From contig NZ_CP119391.1 in NCBI RefSeq assembly GCF_031886125.1, positions 558,001 through 622,000 on the forward strand: DNA of 64,000 nucleotides. Direction: 5' to 3'. Within the stretch, counting starts at the first letter, position 1; each line of letters opens with the position of its first letter. Made by a program: the position numbers and the translations under genes. The notes beneath the pieces were generated by a model, which did not search any database, was not told the origin of the DNA, and saw only the letters and a list, made by a program, of their open reading frames with translations. Origin of the DNA: Halomonas piscis (GTDB lineage Bacteria > Pseudomonadota > Gammaproteobacteria > Pseudomonadales > Halomonadaceae). Below, piece by piece: positions 27,731 to 42,508 of the stretch.

Positions 27731-29584
27731 TTAAGGCCAGAAGCTGGTAAAGCCGGCATCGTTTAGTCGCTGCTGCATCCATTCCAGCTTCTGCTGGCTG
27801 CGGCAAGCAGTCAGTGCGCCGCTGCGATAAAAATCCGGGCGTGTGCTGTTAACACCATCGGCAGTCCAAATATCCACAAGCTGTGTTGCTACGGCGCTGT
27901 ATAAATTGCTGAGAAGCGAGTCGTTGTCAAACGTTTGTCGCAGCTTTTCGGCATCGCCGTCGATGCGCGGCAGCATTTTCTGCATTAGCACATCGTCCCA
28001 GACAGCCTGTAGCGTCACCGTATCTTGGGGCTGCTGACAGGCTACGGCGAGCAAAAGCTCGTTCAGCGTACGGTAGGCAAGCTCAAAAGGTGTGCCGATG
28101 AGAGGCGCATTGATGGCTTTAAGAAACTCGATGGTCATCTTGCCGTCAGGATCAGCGGCGCCAAAATAGTCGACGTTTCGGGCGTCAGAGAGGTTAGGGT
28201 AGCTCAGCACTTCATGGGTAAAGCCACCCTGAAAGAAGCGGTCGAGATCGTTGGGAAAGAACTCGCCAAAATCCAGCGTCAGCGCCCGATCAATCACTTT
28301 GCGCGAGAAGCCGTGGGTGGTTTCATCCATATTGACCGTGCCGGCAACAAGTAGGTTGAGCGGTATGCTGATGCCATCGTCGAGAAAATGCTCCCACAGG
28401 TCATTATATTTCTCAGCAGCAAGGCCAAGGTTCTCGCGCAGCTGCTCGGGGGCATCTAGCTCTTGCAGATGGCTGCTTTTTAGCAGCGCATCGCAGGAGT
28501 AAACAAAGCTATCACCGTCCCATTGCCAGCGGCGGGTTTCGATGACCGATAAATAGTCGGCGAAATACTGCTCTACCGGGGCCAAGTTCATTTCATCCAG
28601 GCACAGCCAGTAAGGCGCAGCTGCATCGAGCGCGGGGCGTTGGCCGGTGGCAACAGGGCGGCCGTTGATGCTTTCAATCTTAATGCCCTGGTCTACCAGC
28701 GCCTTCCAGGCGGTGACGATAAAGCGCAGCGTATCGGTGGCTACGTAATGAGCCGCACCGCTAAGACGCGTGGTATAGCCCAGCAGGTCGCTGGGTTCGT
28801 GCCAGTCTGGCCGTACGGAAACAAGGCAGTAGTTGTCCATCGAGGGGCCGCCGGTGGCCATGGCCTGCTCACGCACAAAGCGTGATTTTCCGGTGCCGGA
28901 AATGCCTGCAAGAAGCACAAATGGCTTGGGCAGCGGTATGCAGCTTGGAGAGGGGGGAGGTGGTGCGTTAGCCGCTGTTGGTTTCATCGCTGTTTGCGTT
29001 TCCTTAAGGTAGATAGGCGCTATTTGACGATAAAACGTCAGCATTTCTTGCAGATCTTTTTCTAATGTGGCGTCATCGGGAAGGTTGTCGGCCGCGTAGT
29101 ACCTGGCAAAGATATTAAACTTTTCGTATGACTTGCCTAGGTTAGTATTAGTGTTGAGCGTGATGTTTCGCCTGCCCCAGTGGTATAGCTCTGGCAGAGT
29201 ATTGAATATGCTTTCTTTGACTCTTTCGGCTTGAGCCTCTGCAGGCTTCTTACCCAGCTTTTGCGTCGGGGCAGTGGTCCCTTGAATGAGCGATAAAAAA
29301 ACGCCGGCGCCGTCGGCCTGAAACAGATATACAGGATAGATGCCGTCCTGGGTGGTTTTGGTGATAGCCGGATTCAGGATCGATAGCCAAGCCACATCCG
29401 CCCAGTTGCCTGCGCCAACGCTTGGGACGGTTAAATAGCTGCCGTCAAAATCCTTAACGATGCGCTCGATCTCTTGCTTAAACTCTTGCCTAAAAAACGT
29501 GGCGATGGGGTGTTGGGTAAACCGCTGCGTTTTAGCGGCTGGCCAGTCTGATAGAATCTTAGCTAGCGTATTTCGTAGGCTCAT
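27731..29584 (-). CDS. McrB-like AAA+ motor with N-terminal DUF3578 (MrcB_N) domain
   Basis: This 617-residue protein starts at ATG 29584, with TGAGGAAAAA upstream. Residues about 20-170 resemble the MrcB_N/DUF3578 domain (WADVAWLSILNPAI...GIYPVYLFQADGAGVFLSLIQGTT). A Pro-rich linker (206-220) leads to an AAA+ module with Walker A GISGTGKS (227-234), Walker B WLCLDEMNLAP (326-336) and AGTVNMDETTHGFSRKVIDRA (414-434). E. coli McrB has NTAD at the last site and uses GTP; NMDE here leaves the nucleotide open. The motor is expected to recruit the nuclease encoded immediately downstream. It lies between dapB and carA, opposite in direction to both. Confidence 0.78.
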   Translation of the reverse strand: MSLRNTLAKILSDWPAAKTQRFTQHPIATFFRQEFKQEIERIVKDFDGSYLTVPSVGAGNWADVAWLSILNPAITKTTQDGIYPVYLFQADGAGVFLSLIQGTTAPTQKLGKKPAEAQAERVKESIFNTLPELYHWGRRNITLNTNTNLGKSYEKFNIFARYYAADNLPDDATLEKDLQEMLTFYRQIAPIYLKETQTAMKPTAANAPPPPSPSCIPLPKPFVLLAGISGTGKSRFVREQAMATGGPSMDNYCLVSVRPDWHEPSDLLGYTTRLSGAAHYVATDTLRFIVTAWKALVDQGIKIESINGRPVATGQRPALDAAAPYWLCLDEMNLAPVEQYFADYLSVIETRRWQWDGDSFVYSCDALLKSSHLQELDAPEQLRENLGLAAEKYNDLWEHFLDDGISIPLNLLVAGTVNMDETTHGFSRKVIDRALTLDFGEFFPNDLDRFFQGGFTHEVLSYPNLSDARNVDYFGAADPDGKMTIEFLKAINAPLIGTPFELAYRTLNELLLAVACQQPQDTVTLQAVWDDVLMQKMLPRIDGDAEKLRQTFDNDSLLSNLYSAVATQLVDIWTADGVNSTRPDFYRSGALTACRSQQKLEWMQQRLNDAGFTSFWP

Positions 29585-29890
29585 TTTTTCCTCAATCTCA
29601 CGCCTTCCCGGTTTGGAGTCGGTCGAGCCGGCTTTAGCTGCATTATCACTGATGTAATCGACTCTGCATACCGACGGGGTACGTCTATCCCCCTAGCCAT
29701 CTTGCTTTTAATCCTGTAACATCCCTAAGATTTTGGTCGAGTGGTTCATATGCCTGATAAAGGCCGACGCGAGGCGCCTGCGAGAGAAGGCGGGGTAGCG
29801 GCGGCGGTCTTCGAGCCGCGCTTGTTGCGCAGGCCGGCCTGGCGGTGAGAGCGGCGCCGCCGCGCCCGGGCCGTTTTGGCGAAGAACAGC
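29585..29890. other. Intergenic region between the restriction module and the carA leader
   Basis: There are about 300 bases with no convincing gene. The part next to the restriction module (29585-29760) is moderately AT-rich and should hold its promoter, though no box pair stands out. The part nearer carA (29761-29880) is very GC-rich. No direct repeats or tRNA remnant marking a module boundary were found by eye. Confidence 0.5.
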
Positions 29891-29940
29891 AAGCGGGATG
29901 AAACCGGTTTATTTCCAATCGGCTTCGTCCCGCTTTTTTA
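29891..29940 (+). terminator. Intrinsic terminator/attenuator in the carA leader
   Basis: AAGCGGGATGAAACCG (29891-29906) pairs almost fully with CGGCTTCGTCCCGCTT (29920-29935; 14 of 16 Watson-Crick plus one G-U), followed by TTTTTT. It lies 89 bp upstream of the carA start in the same orientation. It either ends an upstream transcript or acts as an attenuator controlling carAB. Confidence 0.7.
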
Positions 29941-30028
29941 CGACCTGACGTTTGCATGCAAACGCCGCACTAAGACGGATGCCGCTGTCGTGACAGGGGT
30001 GTTTTCACCAGCCTTGGGAGGACGTGTC

Positions 30029-31192
30029 TTGAATAACCCCGCATTGAATGAACCCGCGATTCTGGCGCTTGAGGACGGCACCGTGTTCCGCGGCGTGGCC
30101 ATTGGCGCCGAGGGGCAAACCAGCGGCGAGGTGGTCTTCAATACGGCCATGACCGGCTATCAGGAAATCCTCACCGACCCTTCCTATACCCGCCAGATCG
30201 TTACTCTGACCTATCCTCATGTGGGCAACACCGGCGTCAACAGCGACGACGTGGAATCCGGCGCCATTGCCGCGGCCGGCCTGATCATCCGCGATCTGCC
30301 GCTGGTGGCGAGCAACTTTCGCTGTGAGCAAAGCCTTGCCGACTATCTGAAAAGTCAGAACGTGCTGGGCATCGCCGAGATAGATACCCGCCGGCTGACG
30401 CGCCTTTTGCGCGACAAGGGCGCTCAGAACGGCGCCATTCTTGCCGGCAAGGAAGCCGAGGGCGACGATGCAACAAAGCGCGCTATTGCCGCGGCCAGGG
30501 CCTTTCCCGGCCTGGCGGGGATGGACCTGGCCAAGGTGGCGAGCTGCCGGTCGCCCTACGAATGGAGCGAGGGCGAGTGGGTGTCGCCGGGTAAAGGCTA
30601 TCAGGCCGGCGAGAGCATTGAGCGGCCGTATCACGTGGTGGCCTACGACTACGGCGTCAAGCGCAACATTCTGCGCATGCTGGTATCGCGCGGTTGCCGA
30701 GTGACCGTGGTGCCGGCGCAGACGCCGGCCGCCGAGGCGCTGGCGTACAAGCCCGACGGTATCTTTTTGTCCAACGGCCCGGGCGACCCCGAGCCCTGCG
30801 ACTACGCCATTGAGGCGCTCAGGGAGCTGCTGGAAACCCGCATTCCGCTGTTCGGCATCTGCCTGGGCCACCAGCTGCTGGCGCTGGCCAGCGGCGCGCG
30901 CTCGGTGAAGATGAACCACGGCCATCACGGCGCCAATCATCCGGTGCAGGACCTGGCAACCGGGCAGGTGATGATCACCAGCCAGAACCATGGCTTCGCC
31001 TCGGACGAAGCCGCCTTGCCGGCTACCTTGCGCCCCACCCATCGGTCGCTGTTTGACGGCACGCTGCAGGGCGTCGAGCGCACCGACTGCCCGGCGTTCA
31101 GCTTTCAGGGGCACCCGGAAGCGAGCCCGGGTCCGTGCGACGTGGCGCCGCTGTTCGATCGCTTCATCGCCATGATGCAGGCGCGCCGCTAG
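30029..31192 (+). CDS. carA: Carbamoyl-phosphate synthase small (glutaminase) subunit
   Basis: The protein has 387 residues from TTG 30029, chosen because GGGAGG lies eight bases upstream and [17 protein letters not shown] matches the family start; an upstream in-frame reading passes through the terminator hairpin. The class I amidotransferase domain has the nucleophile C278 in [13 protein letters not shown] and the His/Glu pair in [11 protein letters not shown]. It releases ammonia from glutamine and passes it to CarB for carbamoyl phosphate, the branch point to pyrimidines and arginine. carB starts 81 bases downstream. Confidence 0.97.
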   Translation: MNNPALNEPAILALEDGTVFRGVAIGAEGQTSGEVVFNTAMTGYQEILTDPSYTRQIVTLTYPHVGNTGVNSDDVESGAIAAAGLIIRDLPLVASNFRCEQSLADYLKSQNVLGIAEIDTRRLTRLLRDKGAQNGAILAGKEAEGDDATKRAIAAARAFPGLAGMDLAKVASCRSPYEWSEGEWVSPGKGYQAGESIERPYHVVAYDYGVKRNILRMLVSRGCRVTVVPAQTPAAEALAYKPDGIFLSNGPGDPEPCDYAIEALRELLETRIPLFGICLGHQLLALASGARSVKMNHGHHGANHPVQDLATGQVMITSQNHGFASDEAALPATLRPTHRSLFDGTLQGVERTDCPAFSFQGHPEASPGPCDVAPLFDRFIAMMQARR

Positions 31193-31273
31193 GGCCCGCG
31201 GCGCCGTGAGCGGCGCCGCCGTTGTTTACGCCGTTATCTTGTTGCTCACCGTCACTTTTCTGCGGGAACCGTT

Positions 31274-34500
<3,227 letters not shown>

Positions 34501-34504
<4 letters not shown>

Positions 34505-34977
34505 ACAAGGTCCCGATGACGGTTGCGGGAGAGAAACAGCTTCGCCAGGAGCTCGAAGAACTGAAGAGCGAAGCCCGCCCTCGGGTGATTGCGGCCATCG
34601 CCGATGCGCGCGAGCACGGCGATCTGAAGGAAAACGCCGAATACCACGCGGCGCGCGAAGAGCAGGGCTTTATCGAAGGTCGCGTCCAGGAGATCGAGGG
34701 CAAGCTATCCAGTGCCCAGGTGATCGACGTGACCCGCCTGCCGAAGACGGGCAAGGTGATTTTTGGCGTCACCGTTGAGCTCTTGCGCGTGGAAGACGAC
34801 GAGACGTTTACCTACCGCATCGTCGGCGAGGACGAGGCGGACATCAAGGAAAGCCTGATTTCCGTGACCTCGCCCATTGCCCGGGCGCTGATCGGCAAGG
34901 AAGAGGGCGACGTGGTGGTCGTGAAAACCCCCGGCGGCGACGTCGAATACGAGATCGAAAGCGTCGAGCACCTGTAG
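34501..34977 (+). CDS. greA: Transcription elongation factor GreA
   Basis: This 158-residue protein has an N-terminal antiparallel coiled coil (about 1-75: [24 protein letters not shown]...[15 protein letters not shown]) carrying the acidic tip residues in DLKENAEY that stimulate RNA polymerase transcript cleavage, then the FKBP-like C-domain ([33 protein letters not shown]). It rescues backtracked polymerase. Its ATG overlaps the carB stop by four bases, as in many gammaproteobacteria. It converges on yhbY with a shared terminator. Confidence 0.97.
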
Positions 34978-35026
34978 GCTATGGCTGCGGCGTTGGCCGC
35001 AGTCGCCTTTCTATCTCTATGCGTCG

Positions 35027-35110
35027 TCGCGAACGAGGCGTGGCGATCTCCTTGCTGTGGGGGCAGCCCACTCCTGAGATTGTTTCACTGCGTTCGCAAT
35101 GACGCGGGGT
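35027..35110. repeat. Dispersed intergenic repeat, copy B (intact)
   Basis: The stretch with GGCGATCTCCTTGC, then GAGATTGTTTC, then CGTTCGCAATGACGC matches the two parts of copy A at 8565-8642 and 10035 onward. The CGTTC-GCAATGACGC section is continuous here, which shows what the IS insertion at 8643 has split. It lies between the greA stop and the greA/yhbY terminator. Confidence 0.65.
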
Positions 35111-35151
35111 GGGGCGCAATGCCTCGGTCCGGCCCCGGCCTGGCCACAAAA

Positions 35152-35175
35152 AACGCCCCTTCAGGGGCGTTTTTG
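35152..35175. terminator. Bidirectional terminator between greA and yhbY
   Basis: AAAAAACGCCCCT-TC-AGGGGCGTTTTT spans about 35148-35174, with stem 35153-35160/35163-35170. A-runs on one side and T-runs on the other serve both convergent genes. Confidence 0.9.
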
Positions 35176-35199
35176 CGTTAACTGCATGGCACTCGGTCA

Positions 35200-35526
35200 T
35201 CAGCGACGGCCGTGGTGCTGTTCGAAGCGCACGATATTCGACAGTTTGGGATTGGCCTGGGGATTGTGGCGGTAAAGTAGCGCCGTCTTGCCGATGCTCT
35301 GTACCAGCTCGGCGCGGCCGCCTGCAGTGAGCTCCTCAATCATCAGCGCGCGATCCTCGCGGTCGGGCAGAGCGAGCTTTACCTTGATCAGCTCGTGGTC
35401 GCGCAGGGCGCGGTCGAGCTCGGCGAGGAGGTTCTCCGAAATGCCGTTTTCCGACACGGTAACCACCGGGTTTAAATAATGACCGATGCTACGCAGTGCT
35501 TTCTTTTGTGCCTGTGACAAGCTCAT
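35200..35526 (-). CDS. yhbY: Ribosome-associated CRM-domain RNA-binding protein YhbY
   Basis: This 108-residue protein is a single CRS1/YhbY (CRM) domain: [42 protein letters not shown], a compact KH-like fold, then [20 protein letters not shown]. Homologues associate with the pre-50S ribosomal subunit. It is divergent from rlmE, another 50S maturation gene, across a 111-bp gap, the same pairing as in E. coli. Confidence 0.94.
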   Translation of the reverse strand: MSLSQAQKKALRSIGHYLNPVVTVSENGISENLLAELDRALRDHELIKVKLALPDREDRALMIEELTAGGRAELVQSIGKTALLYRHNPQANPKLSNIVRFEQHHGRR

Positions 35527-35637
35527 GGTATCTTGCGGTATCCCAAGTTTGCGCTTAACGCTCCATCTTACGGCGAAACGCCGCCGGGTGAAAGCGTTCG
35601 CTTTTTCACGTTCTCTTTCAAGCGCCAGATTCCCTTC

Positions 35638-36285
35638 ATGCAGTCAAAGCCCAAAGGCCGCAAGCGCCAGGCCAGCAAGTCCAGCGGCAGCTGGATGCAG
35701 GAACACTTCGACGATCCTTACGTCAAGCAGAGCTGGGCTGACGGCTATCGCAGCCGGGCCAGCTACAAGCTGCTGGCGCTGGACGAAAAGGACCGGCTTT
35801 TCCGTCCCGGCATGACGGTGGTGGACCTGGGGGCCGCCCCCGGCGGCTGGAGCCAGGTGGCCGCCGAGAAGGTCGGCCCGGAGGGCAAGGTCATCGCCTC
35901 GGACATTCTTCCCATGGATGCGCTGGCCGATGTGGACTTCGTCCAGGGTGACTTTACCGAGGATCAGGTGCTCGATGCGTTGCTGGAACGCCTTGGCGGC
36001 CAAACCGCAGACCTTGTGATGTCCGACATGGCCCCCAATATGAGTGGTATGGCGGGTATCGACCAGCCCCGGGCCATGTATCTGGTAGAGCTGGCGCTGG
36101 ACCTTGCCCAGCAGACGCTGGCGCCCGGCGGTCGTTTTGTGGCCAAGGTGTTTCAGGGCGAAGGCTTTGATGACTATCTCAAGGCCCTGCGCGAGCACTT
36201 TACCCGGGTGGTGACGCGCAAGCCGGAGGCCTCGCGCGCGCGCTCTCGGGAAGTCTATCTGCTGGCCAGCGGTTTTCGCGGATAG
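35638..36285 (+). CDS. rlmE: 23S rRNA 2'-O-ribose methyltransferase RlmE
   Basis: The protein has 215 residues from ATG 35638; the upstream in-frame stretch to 35533 has no counterpart in the family. The basic N-terminus ([26 protein letters not shown]) contacts RNA; the SAM motif is [12 protein letters not shown], and the K-D-K-E tetrad can be placed at the [23 protein letters not shown] and SREVYLLA segments. It methylates U2552 in the A-loop and is required for late 50S assembly. No sigma-32 site was found upstream, unlike the E. coli rlmE-ftsH heat-shock operon. The ribosome-binding site is weak. Confidence 0.95.
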   Translation: MQSKPKGRKRQASKSSGSWMQEHFDDPYVKQSWADGYRSRASYKLLALDEKDRLFRPGMTVVDLGAAPGGWSQVAAEKVGPEGKVIASDILPMDALADVDFVQGDFTEDQVLDALLERLGGQTADLVMSDMAPNMSGMAGIDQPRAMYLVELALDLAQQTLAPGGRFVAKVFQGEGFDDYLKALREHFTRVVTRKPEASRARSREVYLLASGFRG

Positions 36286-36516
36286 GGCTTCATGGATAGG
36301 GCTTTGTTGATAAGGCTTTGCGGATAGAGCAAGCCAATGAGGACAGGCGTGAGGGTAAATAGTAAGGATTTATCAGGGTAATTGCCGGACACGCCGCGGC
36401 AAGGTATGTCACAGTAGGCAGCAGACCGCCTATGGAAAATGAATGAACGCATGCTGCACAGACGATGTCTCAACTAGCAGCGTTAACTGACGGATTCTTG
36501 TAATGAGGGTAGCCCC

Positions 36517-38511
<1,995 letters not shown>

Positions 38512-38539
38512 TCCTGATCGACATCGGATTTCGCGACAG

Positions 38540-38567
38540 AGGCGCCTCACTGTGAGGCGCCTTTTTT
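38540..38567 (+). terminator. Intrinsic terminator after ftsH
   Basis: AGGCGCCTCA (38540-38549), loop CTG, TGAGGCGCCT (38553-38562), then T to 38567. It separates ftsH from the folP-glmM pair. Confidence 0.92.
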
Positions 38568-38625
38568 GCTATTCTGCCGCGCATCATTTCGTTTCAACCA
38601 CTATCTCTGCTAGCTGAGTCTTTCC

Positions 38626-39525
38626 ATGCAACCACCCTTTGCCGTGCCGCCCGGCGATGCTGCTCCGATTGTTTGCGGACCCCACCGGCTCGACCTTTCC
38701 ATCCCCCGCGTGATGGGCGTGCTCAACGTCACGCCGGATTCCTTCTCCGACGGCGGCCGCTACACCGCACGGGACGCAGCGCTGCGCCAGGGCGAGCGCA
38801 TGCTGGCCGAGGGTGCCACGATCATCGACGTGGGCGGCGAATCTACTCGCCCCGGGGCAAGGCCGGTAACGGCCCAGCAGGAGCTGGATCGGGTGGCGCC
38901 GGTGATCGAGGCGCTGGCGCGTGAACTGGGGGCGCTGGTCTCGGTGGATACCAGCAGTGCCGCGGTGATGCGCGAGGCGAGCGCGCTGGGTGCCGGCATG
39001 CTCAACGACGTGCGCTCCCTCGAGCGCGAAGGAGCGCTCGAGGCCGCCGCCCGGAGTCGCCTGGCGGTCTGCTTGATGCACCGCCAGGGCGAGCCGCAGA
39101 CCATGCAGGACGCGCCGCATTACGATCAGCCCATCGAGCAGGCCGTCGGCGATTTCTTGCTCGATCGTATCGCCGCCTGCGAAGGCGCGGGGATGGAGCG
39201 CGAGCGGCTGCTGCTGGATCCCGGCTTCGGCTTCGGCAAGACGGTCGAGCATAACCTGCGCCTGCTCAACCGCCTGCAGGCGCTTGACGACCTGGAGCTG
39301 CCGCTGCTGGTGGGAATGTCGCGCAAGAGCATGATCGGCAAGGTGCTCGATCGCCCGGTCGATGGGCGGCTGGCCGGCGGGCTGGCGCTGGCGGCGCTTG
39401 CCGTTGAGCGCGGGGCGAGGATTTTGCGGGTGCACGACGTGGCCGAAGCGGTGGATGCGGTCAGCATGGCCTGGGCCGTGATCAATGAAAGCAGCGGCGA
39501 TAACATTCGGGAGACAAGCTCATGA
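38626..39525 (+). CDS. folP: Dihydropteroate synthase
   Basis: This 299-residue TIM-barrel enzyme joins p-aminobenzoate to dihydropterin pyrophosphate; it is the sulfonamide target. Signatures are [18 protein letters not shown] (loop 1), [12 protein letters not shown] (loop 2), [13 protein letters not shown] and the C-terminal RVHDVAE. The stop overlaps the glmM ATG by four bases (39522-39525), an ancient folP-glmM pairing. folK, one step upstream in the pathway, is also in this window (61272). Confidence 0.97.
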   Translation: MQPPFAVPPGDAAPIVCGPHRLDLSIPRVMGVLNVTPDSFSDGGRYTARDAALRQGERMLAEGATIIDVGGESTRPGARPVTAQQELDRVAPVIEALARELGALVSVDTSSAAVMREASALGAGMLNDVRSLEREGALEAAARSRLAVCLMHRQGEPQTMQDAPHYDQPIEQAVGDFLLDRIAACEGAGMERERLLLDPGFGFGKTVEHNLRLLNRLQALDDLELPLLVGMSRKSMIGKVLDRPVDGRLAGGLALAALAVERGARILRVHDVAEAVDAVSMAWAVINESSGDNIRETSS

Positions 39526-40871
39526 CACGGCGCTATTTTGGCACCGACGGTATCCGCGGCACGGTGGGGCGCGCCCCCATTACCGCCGATTTCATGCTCA
39601 AGCTGGGCTGGGCTGCGGGGCAGGTGCTGCACCGTGACGATGGCCGCACCCGCGTGCTGATCGGCAAGGACACGCGGATTTCCGGCTATATGTTCGAATC
39701 GGCGCTGGAGGCAGGGTTTTCCGCTGCCGGCGTCGATGTCGCGCTGTTGGGTCCCATGCCGACGCCGGGCATTGCCTATCTGACGCGCACCTTTCGCGCC
39801 GACGCGGGCGTGGTGATTTCCGCCTCGCACAATCCCTTCGACGACAACGGCATCAAGTTTTTTGACGCCGACGGCACCAAGCTGCCCGACGCCGTCGAGA
39901 CGCGCATCGAAAACATGCTGGAGCAGCCGCTGACCACCGCCGACGCTGCCGAGCTTGGCAAGGCCATGCGCGTTCACGACGCGCCGGGGCGCTACATCGA
40001 GTTTTGCAAGTCGACGCTGCCCGAGCGGCTCAGCCTGCACGGGCTGCGCATCGTGCTCGACTGCGCCCACGGCGCCACCTACCATATCGCGCCCAACGTG
40101 TTTCGCGAGCTGGGGGCCGAGGTCAGCGTGATCGGCGCCGATCCCGACGGCATGAACATCAATCGCGACGTTGGCTCGACGCATCCGGCCTCGCTGCGCG
40201 CGGCGGTGATTCACCGCGGGGCGGACATGGGTATCGCCTTTGACGGCGACGGCGACCGTCTGCTGCTGGTAGATCACGACGGCCACGAGGTTGACGGCGA
40301 CGATATCCTTTATCTCATCGCCCGGGATCGCCAGCAGCGCGGTCTGCTCAACGGCGGTGTGGTCGGCACGCTGATGAGCAACTTCGGCCTGGCCATGGGA
40401 CTGGAAAAGCTCGGTATTCCCTTCGAGCGGGCCAAGGTTGGCGACCGCTTTGTCATGGAGCGCATGGCGGCCAACGGCTGGACGCTGGGCGGCGAGCCCT
40501 CCGGCCATGTGGTGTGCGCTCACACCCAGACCACGGGCGACGGCATTGTGTCGGCGCTGCAGGTGGTCGCCATCATGATTCGCGACAGGGCAACGCTGCC
40601 CGAGCTCTTGAGCACGCTGGAGAAGGTGCCCCAGGCGCTGGTCAACGTGCGCCTGCCGGCCGGCACCGATGCCCGGGCAGTGCTGGAAAAGCCCGAGCTG
40701 GCCCAGGCAGTGGTCGATACGGAAAGCCGGCTGGGGGAAGAAGGGCGGGTGCTGCTGCGCCCGTCGGGTACCGAGCCGCTGATCCGGGTCATGGTAGAAG
40801 GCCGCGCCTATCTCGACGTGGACAGCCTGGCTGGCGAGCTTGCCGAGAAAGTGCAGGCGCTTCTGGCCTGA
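39522..40871 (+). CDS. glmM: Phosphoglucosamine mutase
   Basis: This 449-residue enzyme converts glucosamine-6-P to glucosamine-1-P for peptidoglycan and LPS precursors. The start [13 protein letters not shown] is the family N-terminus. The phosphorylated serine is S102 in [12 protein letters not shown]; the metal loop is [13 protein letters not shown]; the sugar-binding loop is GGEPSGHVV; and the phosphate-binding end is [14 protein letters not shown]. Translation is coupled to folP through the ATGA overlap; tpiA begins 74 bases later. Confidence 0.98.
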   Translation: MTRRYFGTDGIRGTVGRAPITADFMLKLGWAAGQVLHRDDGRTRVLIGKDTRISGYMFESALEAGFSAAGVDVALLGPMPTPGIAYLTRTFRADAGVVISASHNPFDDNGIKFFDADGTKLPDAVETRIENMLEQPLTTADAAELGKAMRVHDAPGRYIEFCKSTLPERLSLHGLRIVLDCAHGATYHIAPNVFRELGAEVSVIGADPDGMNINRDVGSTHPASLRAAVIHRGADMGIAFDGDGDRLLLVDHDGHEVDGDDILYLIARDRQQRGLLNGGVVGTLMSNFGLAMGLEKLGIPFERAKVGDRFVMERMAANGWTLGGEPSGHVVCAHTQTTGDGIVSALQVVAIMIRDRATLPELLSTLEKVPQALVNVRLPAGTDARAVLEKPELAQAVVDTESRLGEEGRVLLRPSGTEPLIRVMVEGRAYLDVDSLAGELAEKVQALLA

Positions 40872-40945
40872 TGCCCCGGCGGCCGGCGGTTGTCTTGCCC
40901 CGGCCGCTCCTATACCATTTTGCGCAATCTTGAAAAGGAGCTTGG

Positions 40946-41695
40946 ATGCGTACGCCCCTCATCGCCGGTAACTGGAAGATGAACGGCTCCGTCGAGCGGA
41001 TCCGTGCGTTTGGCGACGCCTTTGCCGGTGACTGCCTGCCCGCAGCGCTGGACGTCGCGGTGATCCCCCCCTTCCCCTATCTGCAGGCCGCGCAGCAGTC
41101 TTTCGACGGCACGCCGCTTAAGCTGGGCGCCCAGACGCTGAATCCCGAACCTGCCGGCGCCCATACCGGCGAGGTCAACGCTGCCATGCTGGCGGAATTC
41201 GGCGTTACCTGCGTGCTGGTGGGGCACTCCGAGCGCCGTCAGCACTACGGCGAAACCGATGCCGACGTCAGCCGCCGGGCAGAGGCAGCGCTGGCTGGCG
41301 GGCTGACGCCGGTGCTGTGCGTCGGGGAAACCCTGGCGCAGCGCGAGGCCGGGGCAACCCGAGACGTGGTGCTGGGGCAGGTGGCCGCCGTGATGGAGCC
41401 GTTGGGAGCGTCGCTTGCCCGGCACCTGGTGATTGCCTACGAGCCGGTGTGGGCGATCGGGACCGGGCTTACCGCTACGCCGGAAGAGGCTCAGGCCACC
41501 ATGGGCGACATACGCGCCTGGCTTGCCGGGCGGGATGCCGAGCTCGCGCAGTCGCTGCGGCTGCTTTACGGCGGCAGCATGAAGGCGGACAACGCGGCGG
41601 CGCTTTTGGCCCAGCCGGATATCGATGGCGGTCTGGTGGGCGGTGCCTCGCTCCAGATCGATGAATTTTACGCTATATGCCAATCAGCAGGATAA
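40946..41695 (+). CDS. tpiA: Triosephosphate isomerase
   Basis: The protein has 249 residues from ATG 40946 (AAAGGAGC upstream). Catalytic residues are placed by motif: Lys in AGNWKMNGS, His in VGHSERRQHYGE, Glu in AYEPVWAIGTG; phosphate-binding GGSMK and GGLVGGASL follow. It interconverts dihydroxyacetone phosphate and glyceraldehyde-3-phosphate. secG starts four bases after the stop, so the two are cotranscribed, as in other gammaproteobacteria. Confidence 0.98.
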   Translation: MRTPLIAGNWKMNGSVERIRAFGDAFAGDCLPAALDVAVIPPFPYLQAAQQSFDGTPLKLGAQTLNPEPAGAHTGEVNAAMLAEFGVTCVLVGHSERRQHYGETDADVSRRAEAALAGGLTPVLCVGETLAQREAGATRDVVLGQVAAVMEPLGASLARHLVIAYEPVWAIGTGLTATPEEAQATMGDIRAWLAGRDAELAQSLRLLYGGSMKADNAAALLAQPDIDGGLVGGASLQIDEFYAICQSAG

Positions 41696-41699
41696 TTCC

Positions 41700-42074
41700 A
41701 TGCAAGCTGCAATACTCATGATTCACGTAGTGGTGGCGATCGCTCTGGTCGTTCTGATCCTGATTCAGCAGGGCAAGGGCGCCGAGGCCGGCGCTTCCTT
41801 CGGCGGCGGCGCCTCGCAAACGGTATTCGGCGCCCAGGGCAGCGGCAACTTTTTGGCGCGCTTCACCGGCGTGCTGGCGGCCTGTTTCTTTGTCACCTCG
41901 CTGACGCTTGCCTACTTTGCCAGCCAGGCGGGGGATGCCCCGGAGTCGGGCATTCCCGATGCCAAGCTCGTCGAGCAGCAAAACGCGGCAAGCGACGACT
42001 CGACAAAATCCCTTGACGGGGCTGAAGAAGACGTGGATAATGCTGCGCCAGTGCTAGAGGAGAGCGGCGAGTAG
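41700..42074 (+). CDS. secG: Protein-export membrane protein SecG
   Basis: The protein has 124 residues from ATG 41700 (AGGATAATTCC upstream). It has two transmembrane helices (about 3-22 and 52-74) linked by the conserved loop QQGKGAEAGASFGGGASQTVFGAQGSGNFL. The C-terminal tail of 45 residues is acidic. SecG assists SecYE translocation. A tRNA-Leu gene lies 45 bases downstream, the conserved secG-leu tRNA arrangement. Confidence 0.96.
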   Translation: MQAAILMIHVVVAIALVVLILIQQGKGAEAGASFGGGASQTVFGAQGSGNFLARFTGVLAACFFVTSLTLAYFASQAGDAPESGIPDAKLVEQQNAASDDSTKSLDGAEEDVDNAAPVLEESGE

Positions 42075-42119
42075 CCCTTGCGGCCAGCTCGTTAGCGGCT
42101 CTTTTCGGCCTGCCCCGTT

Positions 42120-42206
42120 GCCGAAGTGGTGGAATTGGTAGACACGCTATCTTGAGGGGGTAGTGACCTAACGGTCGTGCGGGTTCAAGTCCCGCCTTCG
42201 GCACCA
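42120..42206 (+). tRNA. tRNA-Leu (anticodon GAG)
   Basis: This is an 87-nt gene with a 7-bp acceptor stem GCCGAAG/CTTCGGC, D-arm TGGTGGAATTGGTAGACA, anticodon stem CTATC/GGTAG around the loop TTGAGGG (anticodon GAG, reading CUY), a long variable arm typical of class II tRNAs, T-arm GGGTTCAAGTCCC, and CCA encoded at 42204-42206. It follows secG closely. The 148 bp to the next tRNA show no gene. Confidence 0.97.
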
Positions 42207-42354
42207 TTGACGAGCCAGAAAGGCCTTGGCCTTCAGCCGGCATCAATGGCAAACAGCAAGGCAGCACTCGAGGTAGGGCACGTACGCGTGCGGGACAAGG
42301 AAAGCCGCTTGACGCAGCATAGGCAAGCACTTAACATTGTCTCGATCAGATTGA

Positions 42355-42431
<77 letters not shown>

Positions 42432-42481
42432 TTTTCAAGCGTGACGCGTTTCAAAATGGTACGACAGGTTTTCTTGCAAAA

Positions 42482-42508
42482 AGCCCCTTCCTGTGAAGGG
42501 GCTTTTTG
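42482..42508. terminator. Strong terminator between tRNA-fMet and rimP
   Basis: AGCCCCTTC (42482-42490), loop CTGT, GAAGGGGCT (42495-42503), then T to 42507; a mirrored A-run precedes it, so it can work both ways. It separates the tRNAs from rimP-nusA-infB, which are joined to metY in E. coli. Confidence 0.92.

Noticed and set aside
29876..30028. Extension of carA upstream through the hairpin
   Set aside because: It would have to cross an intrinsic terminator and adds about 50 residues absent from CarA proteins.
36286..36516. Searched for a sigma-32 promoter before ftsH or rlmE, as in E. coli
   Set aside because: No CTTGAAA-N(11-16)-CCCCAT-like pair is present on the correct strand; the CTTGAAC at 36516 overlaps the start codon.
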